From Apostichopus japonicus (taxonomy: Eukaryota; Echinodermata; Holothuroidea; Aspidochirotida; Stichopodidae): DNA of 64,000 bases. Numbering within the stretch: the first letter of the stretch is position 1; each line of letters starts with the position of its first letter. Location of the stretch: NCBI RefSeq assembly GCF_037975245.1, contig NC_092565.1:15467499-15531498 (forward strand), given 5' to 3'. Position numbers and translations under genes: made by a program. Positions 49,201 through 61,080 of the stretch are shown piece after piece. Below the pieces are notes generated by a model. The model ran no database searches, was not told where the DNA came from, and saw only the letters and a list, made by a program, of their open reading frames with translations.

Positions 49201-52200
49201 TGTTATGCTTAATGTCTAACAAGGAATTGAAAAGAAGTTTTGAAGCAAGAAAGACATGCCTCTAGTCTCTCAAGTCTCTATTTGTTTTCTATTTATCCTT
49301 TGCTTAAAGAAGAAAGTTTAATCCTCCTACCATGAGAGAGCTACAAAACTAAGTCTGGTTTACGTGACAAATTTGTGACAAAGGAATACCAATCACAGGC
49401 GGATATTCTATTGTTGAAATAATAATAATAGAGAGAGTGAGTGCTACAACCTACCATACTATAAGCCAAGGAATTTTATTTTTTCCTTTGATAAAAATGT
49501 GATTTTGTAAAAGTGTTATTTGATAAAAATGTGATTTTTTTTGGGTATTAATTTCAAATCTTATATTCATGATGCCCGTAGGGATGCGAGCAGAGGACAG
49601 GAATATCTAAAAGAAATATGGAAAAAGAAAAGAAGAATTTATGCTCATAGCCGAAAGTTGTTACGAGAAAAACCAGGAAGTCTCATGCATGCCTTCAGAT
49701 TTGACAAAGACTTCATAGTTTCTCTTTAAGTGAAATGTTTGCAAGTTGTTTGGGAATTCATAGATATCATTGGCAACAGTGTCATTCAGTTGCTAATAAC
49801 ATGTGAGAGTAGGAAGGCATTTTGTCAGTGCTATAAAAAGAAAATGTGTTGTTCTATTCTTGATCTTTGGCATACAATACTAAGTATATTTAAAGAAATA
49901 ATTAGAATGCCTGAAGTTATGAAGATGTTATTCTTTCAGTTAGTGTTTGCTATTGAGGTTATTTTTCTATGCACATGCTGTCATCTCCAAATAATTGTCA
50001 AATTCCTTTTACACATGTGTCCTTATTGTTGAACAAGAAAGTCAACCTTGTGGCTAAACAAACATGAGCAGCACCACCACCCACTTGAACCTTCTTGTCA
50101 TCCAGAAATTGCCAAATGTACTCTTTGATGACAGGGAAGTTTCAGCTATCAACTTATTGGCAGCTAATGTGGGGTTCTTTTTAAGTACACTTAATGAATA
50201 ATTTGATGTTTTCTTAAATTTTCTTAAATAGCAGGGTTGGGGGGGGTTGGGGGAGGAGAACTGTTAGTGTGGCTGTTTTATTCAGTGCCGTTAAAAGTTG
50301 GCAAAACATAAGGTGGCAAGTCTGAAAAAGTCATTCCAAAAGTGTTTGATATATAAGACATTTATTTCATTTTATACACTTATGAACAAATGAAGACAAA
50401 AGCAGTGGTTTTTGGAAGGTGGAGACATTGGTTTTGCAGAATGATACTTATTGTAATTTGTACTTGAAGTTGCCGTACAGTGCACCTTGATGCAAGGTGT
50501 GAGAGAGATAGGACGGTGGGCATTAGGGTTGTCGGTTTGGTTATTTTCAGTTTTATTTTCTTTCAAAAAGTAGTATGATGAGGCTTACTTCTTGACTTTC
50601 TTTTTGTGAGGGGGGAGTGGGGGGAGGGTGGAGGGGATTCACAACGAGTTATGCATAAGAATTGCTTTGACGGACATCATTGGAAGTTATTCCCTGATTT
50701 GGTGTCAATGATTGGCATAGAATGGTCCAATCACGTGGAGGGTTGTAGGGCATTAAGGGCCTGAAAAAAAAAACCTCTCGTTGGCACAAACGTTTACACC
50801 CACCAAACTAAAGGGAAACATGTGGGGTCGAAGTGGTGGTAGCAGTAGATGTTTTCATGGGAGGGATGGGTTGGACTCAGTAGAGGTCAGCTGAAGTGTT
50901 CTTTAGATTTTAGTTTGTATTTTTTTTTTCTCTCTCTCTCTCTAGAATGTATCACGCTAAAGTGGTATTTCCAATCTTGTATATGTTTATATGTAAAGAA
51001 AATTCAATTGAAGTAAAACGAAGTAAAGTATAACGAAATTTCTTTCTTTTTTTTCTTTCATTGTATCGTTTTGTCAGTAAACTGATTGGTGAAAGCAGCG
51101 CTTTGAAAAAAGAAGATGTGCAATATGTTGTATGCGTCACCGCTAGAGGGCTCTTGCGGTCATGAGCCAACCCCACCCCCTTCCTCCCCCTTGTCTTGCT
51201 CGACGATATATCATATATCCAATAACGCTTTCTCCATTGATGCGCTCGTTTTGAAAGCATTGGTTCATATCAACAAATTTGGATTCATGATGGGTAGGCC
51301 CTGTAGATGACAAGAAGTGCCATTTAATTGTTGATAGCCTGCTGCAAGCAGCAGTAGAATATTTTTTACGCCATTTTGCATGTTTACATTGCACCATTGG
51401 AGTGTATATGCTGGTTGATAAATGTATGTTAGCTGTGATGACCTGAAATTTTGGGTTGGTTTTCCACTTGACAAGCCAATTCATTACCCACTGCTTTCCG
51501 CACTCCGATAGTTTAAGTCACGTAGGCCGACCCTGAACAGTCCATGTTGCATCTGACCTGTTTCATCTTTGTTATGGACTTCACGCACATTCCGTGAAGC
51601 GATCTGAAATCAAGTTCTGTCAATCCCAGGAATGCATCCATATTTTCAACTAGTGATAAAGCCTTGGCAGCACTAAATTTCCAGCTGAATCTTTGTATAA
51701 GCAAATGGAGAGCCCGGCAATAAAATGGTCAAAGTTTTGTTTCTTAAGCATAATCCCTCAAATTTTCAATTCTGGTTCTTTCGACAAAAGAGAGAAAATT
51801 AACTATATAGCAATGAACGTTTTTTACAGATTTGTGGATATTTTCTATTGAAAAGCCAAAAATGTCAATTGAAAGCCAAAATACAATTTTATATTCCAAG
51901 ATGAACAGCTCAATTTTCAGTAAATTTACATTATTAGCTAAAGCATAGATGAACCTGGGAATACATTGGGAATAAGAAGTATACATTTTGTTACAAGTCA
52001 AAAGTTTGACATGAATAGTTGTAATTTTGTAACCGTGTAGCGGGAATTTTTAGATAAATTGTTTGAAGATTTCGGATACAAGACGTCAAAATTCTGAATT
52101 TTCTTCTAGGTCACCATTTTGTAAATGAATGAGACAAAGTTTAAGAATAAAGGTGGCATACTCCTATTAGAGTCTATATCAATCCGCCCGGATGTTCTCC

Positions 52201-53115
52201 TTTTTCAGGAAAAGTGCCAAAATGCAGTAAGAAAACATCTCTTGTGATATGTTATCAATCAGGGTCAGATTTCTTGTGGCTTGCATGAATGGAAGTACAT
52301 GCGGTGCAAAAATTGGGTCAATAGAGGCAATGTTAGACCCATTTAGGCCTCCCAGGAGCAGCGTGCGAAAATTGTTTACTGCTGAGTGAAGCGGTTTGTT
52401 TACAAGTGACGAAAACTTCCGGCTCGGATAGCAAAAATCTGCTCGGTCAGATACGGAAAATTGATGATGCCATTAAAGGCCAACTTGTCAGCTATCCAGT
52501 GATGGGTAGCGTTTAGATAGTGAGAACTGCTATCTAGACTTACATTATCTAGACCACATTGTTTTTGTGGTTTAGTGTGTAAGTCAACGCGGCTTATAAT
52601 GGGCGTATGCTACATTTTGAGGAAGTATTCGAACTTTGAATAGATTGTAAAGGTCACTCTGAAAAATTTAAAAGGAAAGTAAAATTCGAACATAAAATAC
52701 TTGGAATTTTCATTGTCTTATCAAGGCCACAGTTGAACTTCTACAAAACTAAAATTCCCTTGGGTAAAGTATGGTTACCAAAACCGAACCGACGACTTCT
52801 CGTCCATTTTGACATTTTGTCAAGTGCACTTTGGATGAAGTACGGTTAGGGTCGGTGGAGGGGCCCCAGTTCTCACTTTTGAACCGGACCCTTGAAAACC
52901 TAGCAGCGCTATTGATGAAAGAAGAGGCGCATTTTCCTCCTCGAACGAAAGTAGCACCTTCCGCGAACTAGAGGGTATTGGCACATCCGGTACCTCAACA
53001 TAGCGGCACCTCTGGTGACTCGGACCCACAGCCGTAGCCCGTAGACCAATATGTAAATCTGCTTGGTCCCAAATGCCGCAGCAGTTTTAAGGCCGTAAAG
53101 CAGTAGACAAATACC
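49201..53115. other. Intergenic DNA, no gene supported
   Basis: Open frames at 49541-49729 and 49730-50032 (plus), and 51143-51484 (minus), have no recognised relatives. G-rich patches occur near 50236-50257 and 50609-50636. A TCTC tract lies near 50930-50943. Several short dispersed fragments may be old repeats, but I could not bound them. Confidence 0.45.
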
Positions 53116-53149
53116 CAGGCGCGTATCCAGGGGGGCGTTGGGGGCACGC

Positions 53150-53275
53150 CCCCCCCCGGTAAGAAAAAGAGAAGAAAAAGGGAAAAAAGAGGGGGAAAAG
53201 AGGAGGAGGAGAGGAAGGAAGGGAAAAGAAAAAGAAGAGAGAAAACGGAGAAAAGGAGGGAGTAAAAGAAAACTG
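53150..53275. repeat. Purine-rich tract (GGAAA-type), about 125 bp
   Basis: Almost only A and G on the plus strand. It could form triplex DNA. Open frames on both strands (Lys/Arg/Glu-rich on plus, Phe/Leu/Ser-rich on minus) are composition artefacts. Confidence 0.9.
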
Positions 53276-54301
53276 CCAAGCCCTAAAATATGGGTCTCAA
53301 GCCTGCAATTTCTCAGATTGCACGTAAAAGTCTGTAAAAACATTGTAATTTGTATATTCGGTGGTGTTTTAAGAGAGTAGCTATTACTCGTAGTGTACTC
53401 GCAAAGACGTTTTTGAGTGTAGAAAGGAGATGTTGGAGAACTGGCTGAAATGAAGCAAGTCATTGGCCATTTGGTCTACGACGAAGCTGTGTTGCGCTTA
53501 CCGGTACTCACACTCACTGCTTCCACTTTTCACGGGGCGTGAAGACGCGGTTGGGGTGACAATGTGGTCTATAGCCAGGGGACAGGCCGAGGGTCCCCCC
53601 AGCATTTACTTAAATTATTACACCTATATAGTATACGTGTGCATCGGACAGATCGACAAGTATGCATTGGAAAATGGGCAGATGCACGTTTCGGAGCCTT
53701 GGTAAATATTGGGGGGGGGGGGGGGCTTATCATGCATTAGCCCCCTCAACTTTTTCATTGGGGGCTGAGCCCCCAAGCCCCCCTGGTTCCGCCGCCACTG
53801 CCCCCTCCCCTTAGGAAAATTTTCGCATACGGAGGATGGGCTGGATGCAAAATGCTGCCACATTTGATGCTAAATTCGATCTGAAGATATCTCCAGAAAT
53901 TGCTATTTTTGAGGTCATGATTTTAACAAGGCGCAGAATTTTGCAGAGGATATGAACCACATGCTGTCGATATTATGCCTAACCCTATATCAGTAGAACC
54001 TACATTTGTTGAATTAATGTGTGCATGACCCCCGACTCCTTTCTTGTCCTTCTCGTCATAGGCGTAGGAGCCTCATTTGATTTGGGGGGGCTGTAACGAC
54101 TTGCCCGAAAAATATAACCAAAATTTTTCGCGCGCTCCGCGCGCGTTCCACATGTCAATGTGCATATCATATAGGCATTCATCGCTTATTACATCACATG
54201 CCAATAACATTAAACCTTTCGTGTTATTACCCTTCCATATTGGTAATAATTATTGGGGAAGTCGTTACAACAATAATGATAATAATATAAGTTTAACTAT
54301 T

Positions 54302-55014
54302 GAAAAACACATTGTAAATTCTTCTTCTTTCAGTAGGTGCCAGTGGCGTAGCTAGGGGTATTGGTCGGGGGGAGAGAATGCTCTGTAGGGGTACTTTCAA
54401 CACTATCTAAGCGGAGCGCCACCACCGGTTGGCGCGGAGCGTACAAAAAATTTTTGAGTAAAGATACTCCCTAGATCGCCGGAAATCGCTAGCTAATTTG
54501 CAGATAAACGAAGAATAAATAGGTGTCATCGCCATTTGTCACAAAATTGCACCAAACAAAATGTGACAAATGTCAATAGGTATTTGAGAGCGCAATAAAA
54601 AAAGTCAATAATCGCGAATAAGTAGAAAGTGGTAAAAAGCTGAAAAGGGCAGTCCATTTGAGTCCGTCGGGGGGTGGGGTCATCGGCCCCCTCTGACTGT
54701 ATGGACGCTCCGCCACTGGTAGGTGCCCGAAAAATTCTCAGTATATTGCCCAAATTTTCACCAAAAAAATGAAAAACACATTGCAAATTCTTCTCCTTTC
54801 AGTAGGTGCTCGAAAAATTCTCAGCATATTGCCCAAATTTTCACCAAAAAATTGAAAAACACATTGCAAATTATTATTCTTTCAGTAGATGCCCGAAAAA
54901 TTCTCAGCATATTGCCGAATTTTCACCAAAAAAGAAAAAAACATACTGCAAATTATTCTTCTTCCAGTAGGTGCCCGAAAAATTCTCAGCATATTGCCCG
55001 AATTTTCACAAAGA
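54302..55014. repeat. Tandem array of about 83-bp units, four copies
   Basis: Units start GAAAAACACATTG near 54302, 54771 and 54854, with a variant at 54934. Each continues with TTTCAGTAGGTGC, CGAAAAATTCTCAG and ATTGCCCAAATTTTCACC. The first unit is interrupted by the MITE at 54341-54718; once that and its duplication are removed, the period is again 83 bp. An open frame of 123 codons across the array is an artefact of the repeats. Confidence 0.9.
54341..54718. mobile_element. hAT-type MITE, copy 2 (378 bp), nested
   Basis: Ends CAGTGGCGTAGC and GCTCCGCCACTG, flanked by the exact octamer GTAGGTGC (54333-54340 and 54719-54726). It is the same family as 32752-33119, with shared landmarks GGGGTATTGGTC, AAGATACTCCCTAGATCGCC, GCAGATAAACGAAGAATA and AGTCCATTTGAGTCCGTC. 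It inserted into the first unit of a tandem array inside another transposon, so it is younger than that host element. No coding capacity. Confidence 0.93.
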
Positions 55015-55066
55015 TAATTGGTTGGGGGGCTGCAGCCCCCCAGCCCCCCCGCCTCCTACGCCTATG

Positions 55067-56168
55067 CTTCTCGTTTTCGGCCATTATCTATTAAGATGTA
55101 ACAGGTTCCAGAATCGTTATTGGCTCCTATCAGGGATCTCACCATGCAATCCAAAGTTTGATCACACATCGAGTATGGCTCAGTATGCAGGTGTGAACAT
55201 TCGCCATTTGTTCCTACAAGCATCTGACCTCAAATGACCTCTGCACCCCCTACACAACAGGGTTAATCTAGGGTCCACAAATATAGGCAAGTATGGTGCC
55301 TGCGGACCCTCACATTCTCACATTTCGTCAGCTCCTAACCTGTCAACCTCAGACCAAGGCAACATATTGCAGTACCCTCCCTTCTCACAGTCATGTAGCT
55401 CGCGAAGCGGACGTGTATATCCGCTGGTATGGCGTGAGTACTGACACATTCAATGTAAATATCGACACCTGTTATGATGGCGCGGGTTACGACTTCGATA
55501 CCCGACGTTCAAGGATAAACTTTTTCATTTTTTCGCAGCTCATTTGAAGAAAATACGAATTACTGTGCTTCTTTGTCCTTATAAAAAACCAACTCATATG
55601 ATGGGAGTTGAATATAACAAAATATATATATATTTTTTTACCAACCCAAATCTCAGATGGGGGGGGGGCACTCGGGGGGCACTAGGTTTTCCAGGGAGGC
55701 ACGTGCCCCCCTGGCCCCCCCCCTTGGCGACGCCACTGCGGGTAGCCTGTGACGGATCGAGGATTTCGGAAGGGGCGTGCGCCTCACCCTATCCCTTACA
55801 CCGACAACTCCATTTTTGACGTTTCCATTTTTCCTCCCTCACTAATGTATCTATATAAATACTATATATGGTCTATCATAACGTGTGTGTGTGTGTGTGT
55901 GTATGGACGCCTTAAACAATTGTGCTATGAAACCAACTGTGGCTGGTCTCGAACTCGACCGAGTCGTCGGGGAACATGACGCATTTCGGGAAGGGGGCGA
56001 CCGCCCCCCCCCCCCCGAGCATATTTTTTTATGATATCGCTAGTAATTTCACAATAGAAAATGCTTAGATGCAACTTACAAGGCATGGGAAGTGTCATTT
56101 CCAGCGATCTGGGAGGCATTTTCGGCCAAAATTTGTGTGAACAGCCTCAAAACTGTCGATGTGTGTAG
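55067..56168. other. DNA between transposon copies, with an unpaired transposon end
   Basis: No gene is seen. G- and C-rich sequence at about 55658-55738 ending GGCGACGCCACTG resembles the right end of a CAGTGGCGTCG-type element, whose left end I did not find. A GT microsatellite lies at 55883-55902 and a 13-base C run at 56004-56016. Confidence 0.5.
55883..55902. repeat. (GT)n microsatellite
   Basis: Ten uninterrupted GT dinucleotides. Confidence 0.96.
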
Positions 56169-56586
56169 TCATAGGAACCCAATTTGATTTGGGGGGGGGG
56201 GGGGCTGTAACGACTTGCCCGATAAATATAACCTGAAATTTTCACGCGCTCCGCGCGCGTTCATCAAGTTAATGTCAATATCATATAAGCAAGCATCGGT
56301 TATTACATCGTATACCATCGTCTACCGTACGGTCCGTGGAAATTGCGCAGTATACCGCGGGATGCTAATGTAAACAACGAAATGTCTTATGTAGATGGAG
56401 GAAAAGCATGGAGGTCCAATTATGTCAAATTCTCTTTTACATTAGTAATGGCGAATTAGTCGAGCAAGCTTAGAACTTTATGTTAATTATCAAGGAGGTA
56501 TTTTTTCATTTCCTTTAGCTATACATCATTGCAATTTATTTTTCTTTCAGTAGGAACCCCCCCCCCCCCCGCCTCCTACGCCTATG
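56169..56586. mobile_element. DNA transposon, family X, short copy (418 bp)
   Basis: The octamer TGTGTAGT flanks both ends (56161-56168 and 56587-56594), an exact 8-bp target duplication. The left end reads CATAGGAACCC and the right end CTCCTACGCCTATG. It shares TGATTTGGGG, CTGTAACGACTTGCCCG and CGCGCTCCGCGCGCG with the copy at 54057-55066, but retains only about one trace (TTTCTTTCAGTAGG) of the tandem unit. A 15-base G run (56190-56204) and a 14-base C run (56557-56570) face each other inside the ends. No coding capacity. Confidence 0.9.
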
Positions 56587-57227
56587 TGTGTAGTGTTCGG
56601 TTTCGGAAATATCTGGTATTATTTCATTTCCTTCAACCAAGTTTTATAATAGCCGTTATAAGAGGGTCTAATATTGTACACCAATAAATTAACTGTGTCT
56701 GAATTTTCGAAAATTTCCTTACCAACATTCTTCATCATACTTCCCTCTACTCGTGTAATTTTGACCGGTCTGTTAGGGGTTGAAGGAGATTTTTCTATAT
56801 TGGTTGTCCATAGATGACATTTTTTGCAACATTATGGGTATGTTTTGAAGTGAGTTTTCAAATTCTGAACAAATAATGGGCTGAAAACATTGAAAAGTGG
56901 GGCTGTCGGGTATTGTGGGCCGCGACGTAGAATCACCTACAAAAGCAATGATCTACAGGACATGCGATGAGGTCGGACATGATTTGTGACTGAAGAAAAT
57001 CTTCAAAAAGTTTATGGATGGAAAAAAAACTATTGGGAAATACTTGGTTCTCAGGCAAAAGTGTACATCTGGTTGGTCATTTTCAAGCCCGAGAAGTGCC
57101 AATTCCGGTTATCTGGGGGGTATAAAAACCAGAATTTTTCTTGTACGCTGCGCGCCAACCGATGGTGGCGCTTCGCTTAGATAGTAATTCGCGCCCCCCG
57201 GGTTAGAAAATCCTGGATACGCCCCTG

Positions 57228-58748
57228 ATACCCTACAATCTAAACAGATGAATATGAACAGCGCCACTTTCTTTGGAAGTCATCGTTGGTCTTCAAAGTT
57301 GTAAACAAGTAACCTGCAGAAATTCTGTGACAATACCCCAGGTACGGAACACCTGTAAATATAGGATGCGCTGAAGAAGGTCACGCTTTTCGTACTTATT
57401 ACTTGTTAGCCCCTCCACGGCCTACTACAGGTAAAACTGCTGAATTTGTCTCTGGTTAATTAAAGGTGTACTCCATTACAACATGTTTTTTGCGTCGTGA
57501 AATACCAACCGATGTGGAGTAACTGGAAATATCTCGCTTGAGAGCTTAAGCAAAAACGTTCAACAGTGAGCCATAGCAAACGTTCGACTGAGACTGTGAG
57601 TAGGAAGTAGGCCTGTACGTGCTAGTACTAGTGGTAGTAATAACGTTAGGCTAGCTAAATTTAAACCATCAGTCATTAACGTAACGTTGAATGGTATGCC
57701 CTCTGGATTTACGTAAGCCTAAAGCTAGTACTTTCTCTAACACTGCAACAGTAACACCCACTTGTCGATGTTGTTGAAACAAAACATTGGCACCAGGGTT
57801 AGCATAATTAGCCTAGGCATAAGAAACATAAGTTATCCTTAACGTTAGGCCCACAATCATCGTCACATTCTCAAAAAGGTTTCTAGTGACCGTAAGTTGC
57901 AGAAATGGGATACCTGGATGCCACTGCCATGAGGGGCAGTTGGGTATGGCACATATAGGGATAGGCAGCATCAATGGCTCTTGAAAATCCTGCTGGCATC
58001 TAATTCCTTTCTTGAAACTGTAGTGTTTACACAGGTCCAAAAATCGGGTACCCGAGAGCTGTTCCCCTTCAGGTATCCGGGTACCCGGAAAAAATTGTTT
58101 ACCCTCTTGTATCGCGATTTTCATGAAATTACATATTGGATGCTATAATAAATGAATTATATTCTCCACTGACAATGTTTTCATATTCAAATACGTAGGT
58201 GTAAGATAAGGTAAAAAACTTTCCTCAAAATTTCTATTTGCATGCTTTTGTTTCTTTCATTAACTTGTTAACTACTTCATATAATTAACATCACTACTAA
58301 CATCTGTCGCTGCTGCTCATTGTTACACCGGGGCGGGCCTCTGAACTATTACCATTGAGGAACTGGAGAAGAGAGAACAAGAAAAACTTGGTGTAACAGT
58401 GCATAATGGCAATTTTGCAACAGTTTATTTCAACATGTCAGCTCAATAACAGGAACATATGAAAATATTAACTTGCCCTCCTAAGATATCTTAATTGTTT
58501 GGCATCTGACTTACTCAAGATCTAAATCCAGGACTTTTAGGTGATACCACCTAGTTTTACAGTTCAGCAGAACTACTTATTACATTTATACTTTTCCCTA
58601 CTATCAAGGAACTATATGCATTAACTCACTGAGGTCTTACCACACACTCAGAATGATTCAATTGAACTATAGGCACTAGTTATACCATTGTAGCAGACGA
58701 CACAATTCAGGGGATTCCCCTAATGATGACATCACTGGTGACATCATT
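57228..58748. other. No gene seen
   Basis: Contains ACGTTAGGC-type short repeats near 57645-57690, a GGGTACCCGG/GGATACC repeat near 58045-58092, and the short inverted pair TGTTACACC (58321-58329) and GGTGTAACA (58390-58398). The minus-strand frame at 57813-58124 has no recognised relatives. Confidence 0.45.
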
Positions 58749-59215
58749 TCACAGTGACATTTGCTGGTACTTTTTTCGATAATTTCTATGCTTTGTTGGA
58801 AAAGATTGCTTTCTGACTTCTAAATTTACAGCTTGCTCTGGTCTGATTGTCAGCTTCTGACCTCTGGTGCTTTTATTGTCAATAAATTTGAAGTACATCT
58901 CAGGATCTATGTTGATGTTAACATGTATGATGTTATATACAGTGATTAGGTCCTACCTCATATGGCGTTGTTCCAGTGTTGTCAAATGTAGGACACTAGG
59001 TCTTTGTTCATATTCTAGATCTATGCTATCTCCCTTTCACTAGCTTTGTCATATATATGCCTTTGGACTCCTTTCACCAGATTGATGTCTTTCCTTAGAT
59101 ATGGTTTCCAAGGGGGATACAATAATTAATTCAGATGTGATCTATGTGATCTATGTGATTTGTATAGGTTTATAACAGTTTTACTATCAAAGCTGCTGAA
59201 GTCTTGCCTTATCAT
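58749..59215 (-). pseudogene. Decayed LINE reverse-transcriptase 3' fragment
   Basis: Read on the minus strand, the region keeps the order of motifs seen at the C-terminal end of many animal non-LTR reverse transcriptases: KTVINLYKS, then PPWKPYLRKDINLVKGVQR, then (after stops and a frameshift near 59000) LTTLEQRHMR, DLITVYNIIH, and STRGQKL followed by EVRKQSFP. These correspond to the family's LYKSLV, W-PYLKKDI---E-VQR, LE-RR-RGDLI--YKI and TRGH--K---VRK-SF segments. There are at least four in-frame stops and one frameshift, so it cannot be active. The clade (RTE, CR1 or Jockey type) cannot be set. No 3' tail or target duplication was identified. Confidence 0.75.
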
Positions 59216-61080
59216 TCCTTTAACTGGACATTGTTTAGTTGGTTTAAGTGAGTAAGCTTATATTGATACGTCCAGCAATAGCTGTCTACTTGGAGAAAAT
59301 TAACTTTTTTGGGGGAAAATAATTTTAATAGACCTAAAATGCTTTGGTTGTTTTGCCATTATTTAAGTGTTATTTTTATTCACTGTTATGTTATTTTTCA
59401 ATCTCTGTTAGTTTGATATCACTCTCCTTTTTCTTTCCTGAGGTTGCAAATTTGACATCCATGCTGCAAGTTGGGCTCCCTATTTTTGACTAAAGTCTTG
59501 TTGACCAGTCTGTGTTTGGTAGTTTCCTACATTATCTCTCTTATTTAGACTATTGGATATGGTAACAGGGTACCCTCTCCAAAGATGTCATCTAAGACAA
59601 TTACTACTGTGGGTTAGCCTAAGCCCAGTCCTCGAACACTCTGTAGGGGACATACATGTCATCCAGAAGTTTTTCATCATCGATAAACCCGAGAAATGTA
59701 AAACAACACTTCACGGAAGCATTTGTTCTGATTTTTCACTCTGACAGAAATTTACATTTAATACTCGCTGCAAGGCTCCAAAATTTTAAGCACACCAAAC
59801 ATGGTCGTGATGTCACAGATTCACTTTGTCCAGACCACCCAAACTTATGTCAAGAGCTGCTATTTTGCTAGGACCTCTTTAAAAAAAAAATCGCTTCTTA
59901 GCTGTTGCAGTGTAACAATATTTCAGACCATTTTATCTAAATTTCAGTAAGTTATCAATTGCATGGAGTGGCTCTTCCACCTGTCCTTCATGTTATTTAG
60001 TACTTGTCTGTGAAGTAGTCAACTTTTGGCATAAACAGTGGAATGAAACAGTGCAAGATTTGAATCAGTTCATGTAATCTTTCTTTGAAATGGTTTGAAG
60101 TCTTACTTACTTACAACACCTATAGATACACTTTTTAAATAGGCATGATCTGTACATTGTCTATTTATGGTACAAGATCCCCCAAGGTTCGATATTTGTA
60201 TGCAGAACTAGTGTATCTAATGTCAAACTGATGTCAAAACCGTGTTTGTGATATTGAAAATTTGGGTTGAGGTTAATTTCAAATCTCATTTCCTCTTTTA
60301 ACACCTGATATTTCTATGAGTATAATATGCCTTGTTGATGTGTTTCTTTTTCCAGTAACTTTCAACAAATATGAAAAACCACTTGACCAACTGTTTCTAG
60401 TCAGGTTATGTTTTCAAATAATGAATATAAACTGAAAGTATTGCAAATTTTACAACCTTGTTTCTACTTGAAATGAATACTAAAGTATCAAAGTGTTTGG
60501 GAAACAGAGTTTTGAGGACCGAAGTGGTTCATGCATTGCTCAAATATTTACAATGATGGACGGATTGCGATTATAGAATTGTGCTTCTTTTAAGTAAGTG
60601 ATCCAAGAAGATGTCAATGGAGGTTTTTAGAGGGATTGGGGCTCTCAACTATTGCCCTACAATATTCAGAAGTGAAGATTTTCTTTTCTTTGAAAGCCAG
60701 TATGTAATTTCCTATAAATGATATCAAGTAATGCAATATTATATTATACAGAGGCTGACTATACTGTGTAATGATGCGTGGTACTCCAACGGAACATTTC
60801 TTTTAAATTTGATTACCAAGACTACATATAAGTCAAGTTTGTTAAACAATTGTCATGTTCCAGTGCTCAGTTAATGTTAGGCTAACTGTAAAGTAAGCCT
60901 AGACTGGAATTAAAAATATGCAGTACTTTTCTGTGTGTGCCATTGTCATTTTAAGTTACTTAATTGCCATAGGCAGGCAAGTAACCTAGATGCAGTCAAG
61001 TTTGTGTGTGTATACATACATGTGTATGTGATGCCCTAGATTATAAACACAATTTCTCAAGATAGGTTACCTCTGCAGTT
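59216..61080. other. No gene seen
   Basis: AT-rich DNA with only chance open frames (for example 59553-59871 plus). It may include more decayed LINE sequence near the fragment, but no motif was recognised. Confidence 0.45.

Larger units (their letters stand above)
54057..55066. mobile_element. DNA transposon, family X, long copy (1,010 bp)
   Basis: Terminal inverted repeats CATAGGCGTAGGAG (54057-54070) and CTCCTACGCCTATG (55053-55066) are perfect. The octamer CTTCTCGT flanks both sides (54049-54056 and 55067-55074), an exact 8-bp target duplication. The left subterminal region (TGATTTGGGGGGGCTGTAACGACTTGCCCG, given here only as landmark parts TGATTTGGGG and CTGTAACGACTTGCCCG) is shared with the copy at 56169. 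The middle is an 83-bp tandem array split by a MITE. The 8-bp duplication suggests the hAT superfamily, though CATAG is not a typical hAT end. No coding capacity. Confidence 0.9.
53116..57227. mobile_element. Nested cluster of DNA transposons, possibly one outer element
   Basis: The left edge reads CAGGCGCGTATCCAGG and the right edge CCTGGATACGCCCCTG, inverted partners matching at 15 of 16 bases. Inside lie at least two elements with exact 8-bp target duplications (54057-55066 and 56169-56586), a MITE nested in the first, and further unpaired ends near 53796 (CCGCCACTG) and 55738 (GACGCCACTG). The flanking octamers CAAATACC and ATACCCTA share only ATACC out of register, so the outer pair may be two separate elements. 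No transposase frame is seen. The long open frames here come from a purine tract and tandem repeats. Confidence 0.5.

Noticed and set aside
52909..53463. Longest minus-strand open frame (184 codons)
   Set aside because: Its core translates the purine tract at 53150-53275, giving Leu/Phe/Ser runs, and it crosses a transposon end.
54723..55094. Plus-strand frame of 123 codons with repeated peptide units
   Set aside because: It is the translation of the 83-bp tandem array inside a transposon; the unit length only happens to keep frames open.
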